Source: Dyella_A ginsengisoli
GTDB lineage: Bacteria > Pseudomonadota > Gammaproteobacteria > Xanthomonadales > Rhodanobacteraceae
Direction of reading: 5' to 3'
Assembly (NCBI RefSeq): GCF_044904665.1
Contig: NZ_JADIKM010000002.1
Span: 1 to 64,000 of the forward strand
DNA length: 64,000 bases
Shown: positions 53,126 to 62,324 of the stretch, piece by piece
How positions within the stretch are numbered: position 1 is the first letter of the stretch
Layout: every line of letters starts with the position of its first letter
The notes under the pieces: model-generated
The model's database searches: none
Told to the model about the DNA's origin: nothing
The model's input: only the letters and a program-made list of their open reading frames with translations
Translations under genes and position numbers: made by a program

Positions 53126-54328
53126 ATGGATCGTCGCCAGTTTCTCCGTGCCACCGCCGCTGCCGCGCTCGCCGCACCGGCGCTGTCGTTTTCCGGCCGC
53201 CTGTTCGCCGCACCCGCCAGCACGCCGCGCTTCCTGCTGGTGTTCCTGCGCGGCGGCTACGACTGCAACAACCTGCTGGTGCCTACCGGCAGCGACTTCT
53301 ATTACGAGTCGCGCCCCACGCTGGCGATCGCCCGCCCCGACGCCAACAGTCCGGACAGCGCCCTGCCGCTGGATAGCCACTGGAGCCTCAACCCGGTGCT
53401 GCGCGATTCGATCTACCCGCTGTGGCAGAAGAAGCAGGTGGCCTTCGTGCCGTTCGCCGGCACCGACGACCTCTCGCGCAGCCACTTCGAGACGCAAGAC
53501 AACATCGAACGCGGCGAGCCGCTGGATCACAGCGGCAACTACCGCTCCGGCTTCATGGCGCGCCTCTCCGGCCTGCTCAACGGCACGCCGGCCATCGCCT
53601 TCACCAGCAACCTGCCGCTGAGCTTCCAAGGCGCCGCCAAGGACATCCCCAACATCTCGCTCAAGGGCAACACCAGGGCGCACTTCAACGATCGCCAGGC
53701 GGACATCCTCGCCAGCATGTACCGCGGCACGCCGCTCGCCGCGGCCTCCGCCGACGGCCTCGCCCTGCGCAAGAACGTCACCGAGGACCTGATGCAGGAG
53801 ATGGTCGCCGCCAGCCGCGGCGCGCCCAGCGCACGCAACTTCGCCAGCGAGACGCGGCGCATTGCCACGCTGATGCGCGACAAGTACCGGCTCGGCTTCG
53901 TCGACGTCGGCGGCTGGGACACCCACGTCAACCAGGGCAGCGTCACCGGCGGCCTGGCCAACAACCTGCGCAACCTGGGCGAAGGCCTCGCCGCCTACGC
54001 CGACGCGCTCGGCGACGAGTGGAACAACACCACGGTGGTGGTCCTCTCCGAGTTCGGCCGCACCTTCCGCGAGAACGGCGACAAAGGCACCGACCACGGC
54101 CACGGCACCACGTACTGGGTGCTAGGCGGCCAAGTGCGCGGCGGACAGATCGCCGGCCGGCAGCTGGCCGTGACGCAGGCCAACCTGCTGCAGAACCGCG
54201 ATTACCCCGTGCTCAACAACTACCGCGACGTGCTCGGCGGCCTGATGGCGCGCCTGTGGGGCCTGCGCCGCGAGCAGCTGCAATCGGTGTTTCCGCAGGC
54301 CGCACCGGGGGATCTGGGGTTGGTGTAG
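53126..54328 (+). CDS. DUF1501 domain exported protein (Tat-type signal)
   Basis: 400 residues. The N-terminus MDRRQFLRATAAAALAAPAL has the RRxFL twin-arginine motif, so folded export is likely. The DUF1501 fold belongs to the alkaline-phosphatase/sulfatase-like superfamily: FLRGGYDCNNLLVP, SRSHFETQDNIERG, VDVGGWDTHVNQG, VVLSEFGRTFRENGDKGTDHGHG. Start at 53126 just after the DUF1800 stop; the frame extends upstream into DUF1800 without a better start. Presumably acts with its DUF1800 partner in the envelope. Confidence 0.9.
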   Translation: MDRRQFLRATAAAALAAPALSFSGRLFAAPASTPRFLLVFLRGGYDCNNLLVPTGSDFYYESRPTLAIARPDANSPDSALPLDSHWSLNPVLRDSIYPLWQKKQVAFVPFAGTDDLSRSHFETQDNIERGEPLDHSGNYRSGFMARLSGLLNGTPAIAFTSNLPLSFQGAAKDIPNISLKGNTRAHFNDRQADILASMYRGTPLAAASADGLALRKNVTEDLMQEMVAASRGAPSARNFASETRRIATLMRDKYRLGFVDVGGWDTHVNQGSVTGGLANNLRNLGEGLAAYADALGDEWNNTTVVVLSEFGRTFRENGDKGTDHGHGTTYWVLGGQVRGGQIAGRQLAVTQANLLQNRDYPVLNNYRDVLGGLMARLWGLRREQLQSVFPQAAPGDLGLV

Positions 54329-54418
54329 CGGGCGCCAGCGCTTCGTCGATGCGCTGGCGCCCGCCGCAGCTCAGTCAGGCTCGCCGTGAGCGATTGCCCG
54401 CACGGTTCAAGGCGTCGA

Positions 54419-55345
54419 TCACTGACCCGCCGCACTCGCCACCAGCAGGTGCTTGGCCAGCTGGCCCTGCAGCCGGCCCAGCCCGCGCACCAGGTGCAGC
54501 GTGGTGAAGAACAGCAGCACGCCGATCACGCCCATCGCAATCAACTCACTCCAGCCCGGCACGTGCGGGCCGAAGCCCCAGTCGACGGTGATGGTGCCGT
54601 CGACGAACGCGCGATTGATGTCGCCGACATTGATCAGCCGGGCGAACGGGGCCGCCATGAACCCCAGCGCGACCGTCATCAGCGTCACGGTGAGCGTGAA
54701 GTAGGCGATGCCCAGCGGCAGCATCAGCACCATGTAGAACATCGTGGTCCAGGTGCGCGGATCGGTGAACATCGCGCCGATGCGCTTCATCAGCGTGGTG
54801 CCCGACGACGGATACGGCGGCCGCCTGGGCATGCGCACGCCGAGCATCGCTTCCACGATGCGCCCTTCCATCAGGGCCAGCACCCGCACCGTGCCGAAGA
54901 ACAGCACGATGAACGGCACGCCGATGATCAGCACTGACAGGCCGGCCGACAGCGACATGCCCACCACCACCAGCACGAAGTAGGCGATGCCGGTGCCCAG
55001 CGCCAGCAGCATGTAGAACAGCGAGCCCCAGGTGCGCACGTCCGCGGCCACACCGAAGAAGCGGCCGATCAGCGAGTTGCGCTTCGGCGCCAGTGGCGGG
55101 CGCAGAGCGCGCTGGATCTTGATCTCCTGGTCGCGATAGATCTCCGCCACCTCATCCGGCGCGCCGTAGCTGCCCACCACCTGGGCCAGCATCTCGGCCT
55201 CGCTGCGGTTGGGCTGGTCAGCCAGCTCGGCACGCAGGTGCTCCTCGGCGTCGTACAGCGCGTCCTGGATCAGCGCGGGGTCCGCGCCGCGCAGCGCATC
55301 GCGCAGCTGCGCGAGGTAATCGGCAATCGTGCGTGGTGCAGTCAT
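54419..55345 (-). CDS. Membrane protein with HAAS and 'putative sensor' domains
   Basis: 308 residues from ATG 55345 (a GTG lies one codon earlier). The N-terminal ~85 residues (TIADYLAQLRDALRGADPALIQDALYDAEEHLRAEL) are a HAAS-type signalling domain. Two similar membrane modules follow (DVRTWGSLFYMLLALGTGIAYF and DPRTWTTMFYMVLMLPLGIAYF), an internal duplication. Proteins of this type usually sit next to PadR regulators, as here; the start overlaps the PadR stop (TGATG). Confidence 0.85.
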   Translation of the reverse strand: MTAPRTIADYLAQLRDALRGADPALIQDALYDAEEHLRAELADQPNRSEAEMLAQVVGSYGAPDEVAEIYRDQEIKIQRALRPPLAPKRNSLIGRFFGVAADVRTWGSLFYMLLALGTGIAYFVLVVVGMSLSAGLSVLIIGVPFIVLFFGTVRVLALMEGRIVEAMLGVRMPRRPPYPSSGTTLMKRIGAMFTDPRTWTTMFYMVLMLPLGIAYFTLTVTLMTVALGFMAAPFARLINVGDINRAFVDGTITVDWGFGPHVPGWSELIAMGVIGVLLFFTTLHLVRGLGRLQGQLAKHLLVASAAGQ

Positions 55346-55710
55346 CACAGCTCTCCCTCAAGAATCCGGTCCACCGAATCGCGCGTGGCGTGCCATGCAG
55401 CGATCCACTCGCGCAGCACTTCGCGGCCGGGTTTGGTAATGCGGTAATAGCGGCGCGGCGGCCCGCTCACGGAGGGCTCCACCTCGCTGGCGAGCAGCCC
55501 CGCCGCCTCCAGGTTGCGCAGCACCGGGTACAGCGCACTCTGCTTGCCGGCGAGCACCCCCTCGCCCGCCTCCTCCAGCCGCTTGGCGATCTGGTAGCCG
55601 TACATCGGCTGGCGCGACCGCCCAAGCACGGCGAGCAGGGCCAGCGATACGGTGCCGGCCGACAGCTCCTTCTGGAACTTCTTCAGCGCACTGACGACGT
55701 CCTCATCCAC
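55345..55710 (-). CDS. PadR-family transcriptional regulator
   Basis: 121 residues. Winged helix with VSLALLAVLGRSRQPMYGYQI, GKQSALYPVLRNLEAAGLL and the wing GPPRRYYRITKPGREVL. Short PadR form (subfamily 2). GTG start at 55710. It forms a translationally coupled operon with the sensor-domain membrane protein and probably represses it; an ATGAC...GTCAT pair (55760-55764 / 55782-55786) upstream may be its operator. Confidence 0.9.
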   Translation of the reverse strand: MDEDVVSALKKFQKELSAGTVSLALLAVLGRSRQPMYGYQIAKRLEEAGEGVLAGKQSALYPVLRNLEAAGLLASEVEPSVSGPPRRYYRITKPGREVLREWIAAWHATRDSVDRILEGEL

Positions 55711-55759
55711 GACATGCCCGCCCTGCTACCTGTGTCGGGATGAAGCATAGTGCGAAGTT

Positions 55760-55786
55760 ATGACTAGTATATGGGTATGAAGTCAT
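55760..55786. promoter_or_regulatory. Candidate PadR operator/promoter
   Basis: AT-rich island in GC-rich DNA with ATGAC and GTCAT separated by 17 bp; on the minus strand a TATACT -10-like hexamer lies inside it. Upstream of padR. Confidence 0.35.
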
Positions 55787-55825
55787 GGGGCGATGCGAAC
55801 TGCGGACCTCGGAGCCCGCGCCTTG

Positions 55826-55981
55826 CTCCCTCTCCCCTGAACAGCTCTATCGTTCGGGGGAGAGGGCTGGGGTGAGGGGGGCTTTTCGTTTTCCGGCGAC
55901 AACCGCAACGCCCGGGAGCCAGCGACATCCAAAGCCCCCTCACCCAACCCTCTCCCCCGAGCAAGCTCAGGGGAGAGGGCT
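55826..55981. repeat. CCCTCTCCC-family inverted pair upstream of the dienelactone hydrolase gene
   Basis: Left unit CCCTCTCCCC-loop-GGGGGAGAGGG then CTGGGGTGAGGGGGGCTTT; right unit is the reverse complement. About 40 bp of non-coding core. Third location of this family in the window. The rest of the 55711-56149 gap holds the padR promoter and nothing else recognised. Confidence 0.8.
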
Positions 55982-56149
55982 AAAGCAGGCGGCGCGGGAT
56001 CCCGGGCGTCTGCGCTCGCGCATCGGTCAAGGCGACATCCCACCGCGGCGCTCGCACCGCGCCCATGGGTTACGCTGAAAGGCCGCTCGCGGCGCGTGTT
56101 CACCGCTGCGAGTCTCGATTGCCACTCCACCCCACACAGGAGACATGTC

Positions 56150-56857
56150 GTGACGACACACAGCGGTTCCACAGTGAGTTTCAAGCGGCCCGACGGGAAG
56201 GACGTGCAGGGCTATCTGGCCACGCCGGCGCAGACGAAGGGCGCGCCGGCCATCGTGGTGATCCAGGAATGGTGGGGACTGAACGACCAGATCCGCGGCG
56301 TCGCCGATCGGCTGGCGCGCTGCGGCTACTTCGCGCTGGTGCCCGATCTCTATCGCGGCAAGAGCACGGTGGAAGAAGAGGAGGCGCACCACCTGATGGA
56401 AGGCCTCAACTTCGCCGATGCCGCCACGCAGGACATCGCCGGCGCGGTGGCGTATCTGCGCCAGCATTCGCGCAAGGTCGGCCTCACCGGCTTCTGCATG
56501 GGTGGTGCGCTGACGGTGCTGGCGCTCGGCCAGGGCGTGGCGGTGGATGCCGGCGCCACCTGGTACGGCATGCCGCCGCTGGAATACATCGACGCGCGCA
56601 AGATCACCGCGCCGGTGCTCGGCCACTGGGCGACGCAGGATGAGTTCTTCCCGATCGAGAACGTCGACAAGCTGGAGACGAAGCTCAAGGACGCCGGCGT
56701 GAGCGTCGAGTTCCACCGCTACCTGGCCTACCACGCATTCGGCAACGAGACGGCCGCCGGGCCGGGCCGCATCAGCCGCACCCAGTACGACCCGGTGTGG
56801 GCCGAGCACGCGTGGGATCGCACGCTCACGTTCTTCGGCCGCACGCTCTGGTCGTGA
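56150..56857 (+). CDS. Dienelactone hydrolase family protein
   Basis: 235 residues from GTG 56150, cytosolic. The catalytic Cys116 is in LTGFCMGGALTV, the conserved Glu40 in IQEWWGLND, and the His in LAYHAFGNE. This triad (Cys-Asp-His) defines the family, which cleaves dienelactones or related esters. AGGAG is seven bases before the GTG. A three-codon ORF ATG-TCG-TGA begins six bases upstream and its stop overlaps the GTG, possibly influencing initiation. Confidence 0.88.
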   Translation: MTTHSGSTVSFKRPDGKDVQGYLATPAQTKGAPAIVVIQEWWGLNDQIRGVADRLARCGYFALVPDLYRGKSTVEEEEAHHLMEGLNFADAATQDIAGAVAYLRQHSRKVGLTGFCMGGALTVLALGQGVAVDAGATWYGMPPLEYIDARKITAPVLGHWATQDEFFPIENVDKLETKLKDAGVSVEFHRYLAYHAFGNETAAGPGRISRTQYDPVWAEHAWDRTLTFFGRTLWS

Positions 56858-56989
56858 TCCACTGACACACGTTGCCCCTCGCGGCCCGGGATGCCCCGCA
56901 TCCCGGGCCGCTGCGTTTGCAGCGTCGCGCCACACCGGAGCGCGTGGGCGCTAGGATGCAGAACGCTTCCAGCGACGAGGACCGGATCA

Positions 56990-59029
56990 ATGCGTGCAAG
57001 GCAGTGGGTGGTAATGGCGGGCGTGTGGACGATGCTGGGCGCGGCGCAACTCGCGCACGGCGCCACGCCGGAAACGTTCGATCGCAGCGAGGGGCTCAAC
57101 CTCAACCGCTTCGTGCGCCAGGGCGACGTCGCCGCGCACATCGTGCTGCGCTCGGGCACCGATCCGCGGGTGATCGTCGCCTTCCCGGCCGGCAACAGCG
57201 GCGTGGGGCTGTGGTTCGATCCGGTGGGAGCACCGGCCACGTGGACGCTCGATGGCCCGGCCACGCCGCTGACGCAGGCCGACGCCAAGGGCCGCCCGCT
57301 GCACGGCGTGCGCTTTACCGCCACGCTGCACACGCCGACGCTGGCGCCGAAGCAGGCGCTGCTCTCCAGCATCCGCGTGCTGCGCGACTACCAGGGCCAG
57401 GGCACTGCGCCGAAGGACGTGCTCACCAGCGCCGGCACCGATGGCAACACACTCGCCTGGTCGCGCGATCGCCTCGATGGCGCGCCCGGCTACGCGCTCT
57501 CGCTCACCGCCGTGCACGGTGCACTGCGTGACGGCCGCTTCGTCGCCGCCAACGACGGCTCGATCACGCTGAAGATCACCGCACTCTCCGGCGAGACCCC
57601 GCTCACCCCGGTGTCCGGCCACGCGCTGCTCAACGACACCGCGCGGGACGACCGCGCCGCGCGCGAGGCGCTGGCCTTCCTCAGCTACCGCGAGAAGTAC
57701 CTCGCCGGCTCGTGGCGATTCGACACCTACTTCGGCCGCGACACGCTGATGTCGGTGCGCCTGCTGATGCCCGCGCTGCAGCCGGCGGCGGTGGAGACGG
57801 GCCTGCGCTCGGTGCTGCAGCGCCTGTCGCCCGATGGCCAGGTGGCGCACGAGGAAGGCATCGGCGAGTTCGCCATCCTCGATCACCTCAAGCAGGACGG
57901 CTCGCGCTCCGACGCGCCGGTGTACGACTACAAGATGGTCGACAGCGATTACCTGCTCGGCCCGGTGACGCAGGCCTGGCTGCTGGACGACGCACGCGGC
58001 CGCGGCCGTGCCAAGGCCTTTCTCGCCAGCAAGCTCGGCGACGCCCACGCGGGCGACGCGCTGATGCGCAACCTGCGCTACGTCGCGGCGCAAACCCGGG
58101 CCTTCGCGGCCGATCCCACCGCGGCGAACCTCGTCTCGCTCAAGCCCGGCGTGCCGGTGGGCGACTGGCGTGACAGCAACGACGGCCTGGGCGGCGGCCG
58201 CTACGCCTACGACGTCAACGCGATCCTGATTCCCGCCGCGCTCGACGCGGCCAGCGCGCTGTACCGCAGCGGCCTGCTCGCGCCGTACGCCAACGCGCAG
58301 GACAAGGCGATGCTCGCCGGCCTCGCCCATGCCGCCGCGGTGTGGCGCGACAAGGCACCCGCACTGTTCACCGTCACCGTGGACAGCGCCGCCGCCCGGC
58401 AGGCCATCACCACCTACGCCAAGGCGATGGACGTGCCGGCAACACCAGCACTCAAGGCCATCGGCGACCAGCCCGTGCAGTTCCAGGCACTGTCGCTGGA
58501 CGCCAGCGGCCAGCCGATCCGCGTGCAGAACAGCGACGGCGGTTACGCCCTGCTGTTCGGCAAGCCCAGCCCCACGCAGCTCGATGCCGAAGCCGAGCTG
58601 CTGCGCCGCCCCTTCCCCGCCGGCCTGATGACGCCGGTCGGCATGCTGGTGGCCAACCCCGCATTCGCGTCCGCTCCCGAGCAGGCCCGCTTCAGCCCCG
58701 GCGCCTACCACGGCACCGTGGTGTGGTCGTGGCAGCAGGCGCTCACCGCCGCCGGCCTCGCCCGCCAGCTCGCCCGCACCGACCTCCCCGCCGCCACCCG
58801 CAAGCACCTGCAAGGCGCCCAGGCCTGCCTGTGGCAAGCCATCGACGCCACCCGCGACATGAGCAATTCGGAACTGTGGTCCTGGCGCTACGCCGACGGC
58901 CGCTACCAGGTCGCCGCCTTCGGCGCGAGCGGCAAGGATGCGGACGAATCCAACGCGGCGCAGTTGTGGAGCACGGTGTATCTGGCGATTCCGGAGCCGG
59001 CCAACCTCAAGCCGGCAGCATGCAGGTAA
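56990..59029 (+). CDS. Secreted (alpha/alpha)6-barrel glycosidase-like protein
   Basis: 679 residues. Signal peptide ends near LAHG. The N-terminal ~200 residues are beta-rich; the C-terminal part shows helix-loop repeats of a six-hairpin glycosidase, including FDTYFGRDTLMSVRLLMPAL (residues ~244-263), which resembles the FGRDT motif of glycogen-debranching/amylo-glucosidase-type enzymes, and GDWRDSNDGLGGGRYAYDVNA. Catalytic acidic residues cannot be assigned by eye. No CAZy family is claimed. Start ATG at 56990. Confidence 0.75.
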   Translation: MRARQWVVMAGVWTMLGAAQLAHGATPETFDRSEGLNLNRFVRQGDVAAHIVLRSGTDPRVIVAFPAGNSGVGLWFDPVGAPATWTLDGPATPLTQADAKGRPLHGVRFTATLHTPTLAPKQALLSSIRVLRDYQGQGTAPKDVLTSAGTDGNTLAWSRDRLDGAPGYALSLTAVHGALRDGRFVAANDGSITLKITALSGETPLTPVSGHALLNDTARDDRAAREALAFLSYREKYLAGSWRFDTYFGRDTLMSVRLLMPALQPAAVETGLRSVLQRLSPDGQVAHEEGIGEFAILDHLKQDGSRSDAPVYDYKMVDSDYLLGPVTQAWLLDDARGRGRAKAFLASKLGDAHAGDALMRNLRYVAAQTRAFAADPTAANLVSLKPGVPVGDWRDSNDGLGGGRYAYDVNAILIPAALDAASALYRSGLLAPYANAQDKAMLAGLAHAAAVWRDKAPALFTVTVDSAAARQAITTYAKAMDVPATPALKAIGDQPVQFQALSLDASGQPIRVQNSDGGYALLFGKPSPTQLDAEAELLRRPFPAGLMTPVGMLVANPAFASAPEQARFSPGAYHGTVVWSWQQALTAAGLARQLARTDLPAATRKHLQGAQACLWQAIDATRDMSNSELWSWRYADGRYQVAAFGASGKDADESNAAQLWSTVYLAIPEPANLKPAACR

Positions 59030-59169
59030 TAAGGCCAAGCGGCGCCCATCGTCATGCCCCAGCACTCGCCACCAGAAGTGCGGCAGCGAAACCGCGCCAC
59101 CCGTCGCCCCATGCATCCGCCGGCATGGCAGCTTTGCGCCATCGCCAACTAATGGAGTCAGGTTATTCC

Positions 59170-59685
59170 ATGGATGACCGACGTAAACGTGGCCAATTGT
59201 CTTCGGTGGAAGCCATACGCATCCGCAAAGCCACCCTCGCAGACGCACCCACCGCCTTCGCCATCCGGCGCGAGGCGACCCTTACCCAGTGCGCGGCGTA
59301 CTACGCCGAACAGGACCTCGCGATCTGGACCTCAGGCGAGATGTCCGAGTCGTTTGCCCTCCGCGTGGCTGATGCATTTCACATTGCAGAGATCGACGGC
59401 CGCATCGTGGGCACGGGCATGATCGACCTCGCCTCCGGCAAGATCGATGCGATCTTCGTACGGCCCGACTGGATGGGGCACGGGGTCGGGCGAGCACTGA
59501 TGAACCACCTCGAGTGTCTTGCGCAGGCGGCCGGCCTGACCTCCATCCATCTCGACGCCACCCTCAATGCGGCTCCGTTCTATCGGCGCCTCGGATTCAC
59601 CGGCGAGGCCACATCCACCTATCGCTCGTCCCTAGGCGTCACCCTGGCCTGCGTCCCCATGACCAAGCTGCTGACGCCGCCATGA
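59170..59685 (+). CDS. GNAT-family acetyltransferase
   Basis: 171 residues. Core IRIRKATLADAPTAFAIRRE, acetyl-CoA motif A IFVRPDWMGHGVGRALMNHL (RxxGxG/A type) and motif B HLDATLNAAPFYRRLGFT. The ATG at 59170 is favoured over 59152 because an AGG ribosome site lies between them. Its stop overlaps the ATG of the following gene (ATGA). Substrate unknown. Confidence 0.85.
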   Translation: MDDRRKRGQLSSVEAIRIRKATLADAPTAFAIRREATLTQCAAYYAEQDLAIWTSGEMSESFALRVADAFHIAEIDGRIVGTGMIDLASGKIDAIFVRPDWMGHGVGRALMNHLECLAQAAGLTSIHLDATLNAAPFYRRLGFTGEATSTYRSSLGVTLACVPMTKLLTPP

Positions 59686-60107
59686 CCGATGCCACCGACC
59701 GCCTGAAAGCGCAGATCCGCAGGAACGCGGACGAGATCGCGAGGCTGCATGCCCGCATACGCGAGACCGTTCGCGAGCGCGACCAGAGCGAGGCAAAACG
59801 CCAGCTATGGCAACGTGCCTGCCAGGAGTTTCATACCCGCTACGACCAGCTGGCGTTCCCCGGTGGACTCGCCGGAGCGTTCGAACGACTGGCCGCGGGC
59901 GACCCGGAGACGATGGAGACGGCGATCTGCTTCGTCGAGCTCCGCCCGTACTTCCTCCGGTCGGGGTACCTGTTCGAGAAGCTGCTCAGGAGGGCTGGGC
60001 ATGCCCCGCTCAGCGATGCTCAGGCCGCGCGGCTGGAAAGCGTACGCAGCGCCCGCGCCGCGTGCCGCGCAGCCGAAGGGATGCGCAGGAAATCGACACC
60101 CGCCTGA
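59682..60107 (+). CDS. Unknown cytosolic protein with N-terminal coiled coil
   Basis: 141 residues, translationally coupled to the GNAT gene by a 4-base overlap. The first ~45 residues (LKAQIRRNADEIARLHARIR ...) form a probable coiled coil. A conserved-looking part FPGGLAGAFERLAAGDPETM and FVELRPYFLRSGYLFEKLLR follows. No known family recognised; it may act with the acetyltransferase. Confidence 0.7.
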   Translation: MTDATDRLKAQIRRNADEIARLHARIRETVRERDQSEAKRQLWQRACQEFHTRYDQLAFPGGLAGAFERLAAGDPETMETAICFVELRPYFLRSGYLFEKLLRRAGHAPLSDAQAARLESVRSARAACRAAEGMRRKSTPA

Positions 60108-60170
60108 AAGGCTCAGAACTCACTTACTTGTACGCACCTCCCCTTGTTCGAGCCATAGGGATCGTCAGCC

Positions 60171-60500
60171 ATGAAGTCGAGGCATTCATTCAGCGGCACC
60201 ACCCTCCTCACTATCGGCGCCGCGCTCCTGACGGTCGCGCTGCTGTTCGGCGCCACGCTCGCCTGGCATGTCCACCTGGCCGGCAGTTACCACGACACCT
60301 TCGTGGTGCTTCCGGGCTGGATCGCGTGGAGCTTTGTGGGGCTCAGCGTGGTGGTGGTGTCCGCCGCTGCGGTGCTGGCCCCCACCTCCCGCGACGCGCA
60401 GGCTGCGCGGCCACGGCGTCAGGCGATGTGCGCGGCCATGCTCACGGGTGCGGCGTGGCTGATTGTCGGTGCCGCCTGGGCGGTCTTGCGGGCCGGATAG
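60171..60500 (+). CDS. Small integral membrane protein of unknown function
   Basis: 109 residues with three hydrophobic segments (LLTIGAALLTVALLFGATLA; GWIAWSFVGLSVVVVSAAAV; AAMLTGAAWLIVGAAWAVL). No cysteines or charged motifs in the membrane. No family recognised. The 60501-60789 gap that follows shows no gene or clear structure. Confidence 0.6.
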   Translation: MKSRHSFSGTTLLTIGAALLTVALLFGATLAWHVHLAGSYHDTFVVLPGWIAWSFVGLSVVVVSAAAVLAPTSRDAQAARPRRQAMCAAMLTGAAWLIVGAAWAVLRAG

Positions 60501-60789
60501 GCCCGGACCGGATAAGGTGCGCTTTCCAGAGCCAAGGCGCGGCGATGTGGCCGGTCCGGGCCGCAATCTACGTAGCCGCATCGGGACGCACTATCCGCGG
60601 GGCGCCGAAGTTCTTTCGCGATCGTCCAACGTGGCGATACAACGCCAAGCGCGACCTGCATCGACCTGCTTACCTTCCGGGCACGAAATAAGTGATCCTG
60701 CCCCCCCGGCTGCGCATGCTCTCGCCCTGCCGCCCGGTCGCGACGCATGAAGGTCGCCAAGCCCCCTATCGAAGCCAGGAATACACCGC

Positions 60790-61245
60790 ATGGACGCTCG
60801 CAGCAGAGACACCCTCGGCGACCCGGATCTCCGGATCGCGGGACTTCGGCTATGGGTCCACAACCGCCAGTTTCCCGAATCCGAGGACTACTGGGACGGC
60901 AACTGGCTCAATGTCACCGCTGAGTGTCGGTCACCGGGTACCTCTGTCCGCGCGGATGGACCGATCGTCCATCTCGGCGAAATCCAGATGCTGATCGAGC
61001 AGCTCGAAGTTCTTTACCGGAGCCTGCACGGGGAGGCTCGACTGGAATGCATGGAGCCAAATCTGGACGTTTCGCTGCGGGCGCTGACGGGTGGCCATAT
61101 CAAGGTAAGAATTTTCCTGACACCCAATCAGCTGGCGGAATCCCATACCTATACAGAATGTCTGGACCAGACCTTCCTGCCGGGCATTATCGCGGAGTGC
61201 AAGGCGATTCTCGGCAAGTTCCCGCCGAAAGAACCGAAGAGATAG
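60790..61245 (+). CDS. WapI-like immunity-family protein (orphan)
   Basis: 151 residues. RIAGLRLWVHNRQFPESEDY, DYWDGNWLNVTAECRS, HLGEIQMLIEQLEVLYRSL and LDQTFLPGIIAECKAIL resemble proteins annotated as WapI-type immunity proteins of contact-dependent or polymorphic toxins, based on recall of the family and not a search. AGGAA lies nine bases before the ATG. No cognate toxin gene is near, so it may be an orphan immunity gene. Confidence 0.55.
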   Translation: MDARSRDTLGDPDLRIAGLRLWVHNRQFPESEDYWDGNWLNVTAECRSPGTSVRADGPIVHLGEIQMLIEQLEVLYRSLHGEARLECMEPNLDVSLRALTGGHIKVRIFLTPNQLAESHTYTECLDQTFLPGIIAECKAILGKFPPKEPKR

Positions 61246-61355
61246 ACGCTGCCGGTCCAGGCCTCGCCGGGAGACATCCGTCGCTCCAAATGACGCTGCG
61301 CCCCGGGCGTCTGCTAACGTCGCATCCCTGCACTGCTGCCACCTCAGGGGACGCC

Positions 61356-62300
61356 ATGACTCGCTTTCGCCCGACTGCACTCGCCCTCGCCGCTTGCCTG
61401 CTCGCATCGCTGCCCGCGCTGGCCGACCAGGCCAAGCCGAAGCCCTCGCTGACGCCGAAGGAGATTCTCGCCGCGTCGAAGCCGGCGGAGTGGCGCAGGC
61501 CCGATCCGCAGAACCTGCTGGTGATGACGCTGGCCGGGGGGCATCGCGTGCTGATCGAGCTGGCGCCGGATTTTTCGCCGCTGCATGCGGCGAACATCCG
61601 CACGATGGCGCATGAGCATTACTTCGACGGACTGGCGGTGATCCGCGTGCAGGACAACTTCGTCACGCAGTGGGGCGACCCCAACGACGACGACAACGCG
61701 GACCGCTCGAAGATGAAGCCGCTGGGCACGGCGAAGAAGACGCTGCCGCCGGAGTTCACCCGTCCGCTCGATCCGAAGCTGGAGTTCACCCGCCTGCCGG
61801 ACGGCGACGTGTACGCGCCGCAGGTGGGGTTCTCCGAGGGCTTTCCGGTGGCGCGCGATCCGGCCAGCAAGGAGGAGTGGATCACCCACTGCTACGGCAC
61901 CGTGGGCGTGGCGCGTGACGTGGGCCCGACCACCGGCAACGGCAACTCGCTGTACGCGATCATCGGCCAGGCGCCGCGCGGGCTAGACCGCAATCTGGCG
62001 GTGGCCGGGCGGGTGATCGAGGGCATGGAGTACCTGTCCGCCCTGCCCCGCGGCACCGGACCGCTGGGCTTCTACGAGAAGCCTGAGCAGCGCACGGCGA
62101 TCGTGTCGGTGGCGCTGGCCGCGGACCTGCCGACGGCACAGCGCCCGCAGGTGGAGGTGCTGCGCACCGGCAGCCCGAGCTTCGCCGCGCTGATCGAGGC
62201 CAAGCGCAACCGCCGCGATGCGTTCTACACGCGGCCGGCCGGCAAGATCGACCTGTGCAGCATCAGCGTGCCCACGCGCGATATCGACGCGACGAAGTAA
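61356..62300 (+). CDS. Periplasmic cyclophilin-type peptidyl-prolyl isomerase
   Basis: 314 residues. Signal peptide ending PALA. Cyclophilin-like core with an inserted segment: LVMTLAGGHRVLIELAPDFSPL, YFDGLAVIRVQDNFVTQWGDP, TVGVARDVGPTTGNGNSLYAI and the final GTGPLGFYE. Longer than standard PPIases. AGGGGA lies before the ATG at 61356; the longer frame is not supported. Distinct from ppiB at 23835-24344 by its export signal. Confidence 0.85.
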   Translation: MTRFRPTALALAACLLASLPALADQAKPKPSLTPKEILAASKPAEWRRPDPQNLLVMTLAGGHRVLIELAPDFSPLHAANIRTMAHEHYFDGLAVIRVQDNFVTQWGDPNDDDNADRSKMKPLGTAKKTLPPEFTRPLDPKLEFTRLPDGDVYAPQVGFSEGFPVARDPASKEEWITHCYGTVGVARDVGPTTGNGNSLYAIIGQAPRGLDRNLAVAGRVIEGMEYLSALPRGTGPLGFYEKPEQRTAIVSVALAADLPTAQRPQVEVLRTGSPSFAALIEAKRNRRDAFYTRPAGKIDLCSISVPTRDIDATK

Positions 62301-62324
62301 GCCCCGCTGCCGCGCCCCGAAACC

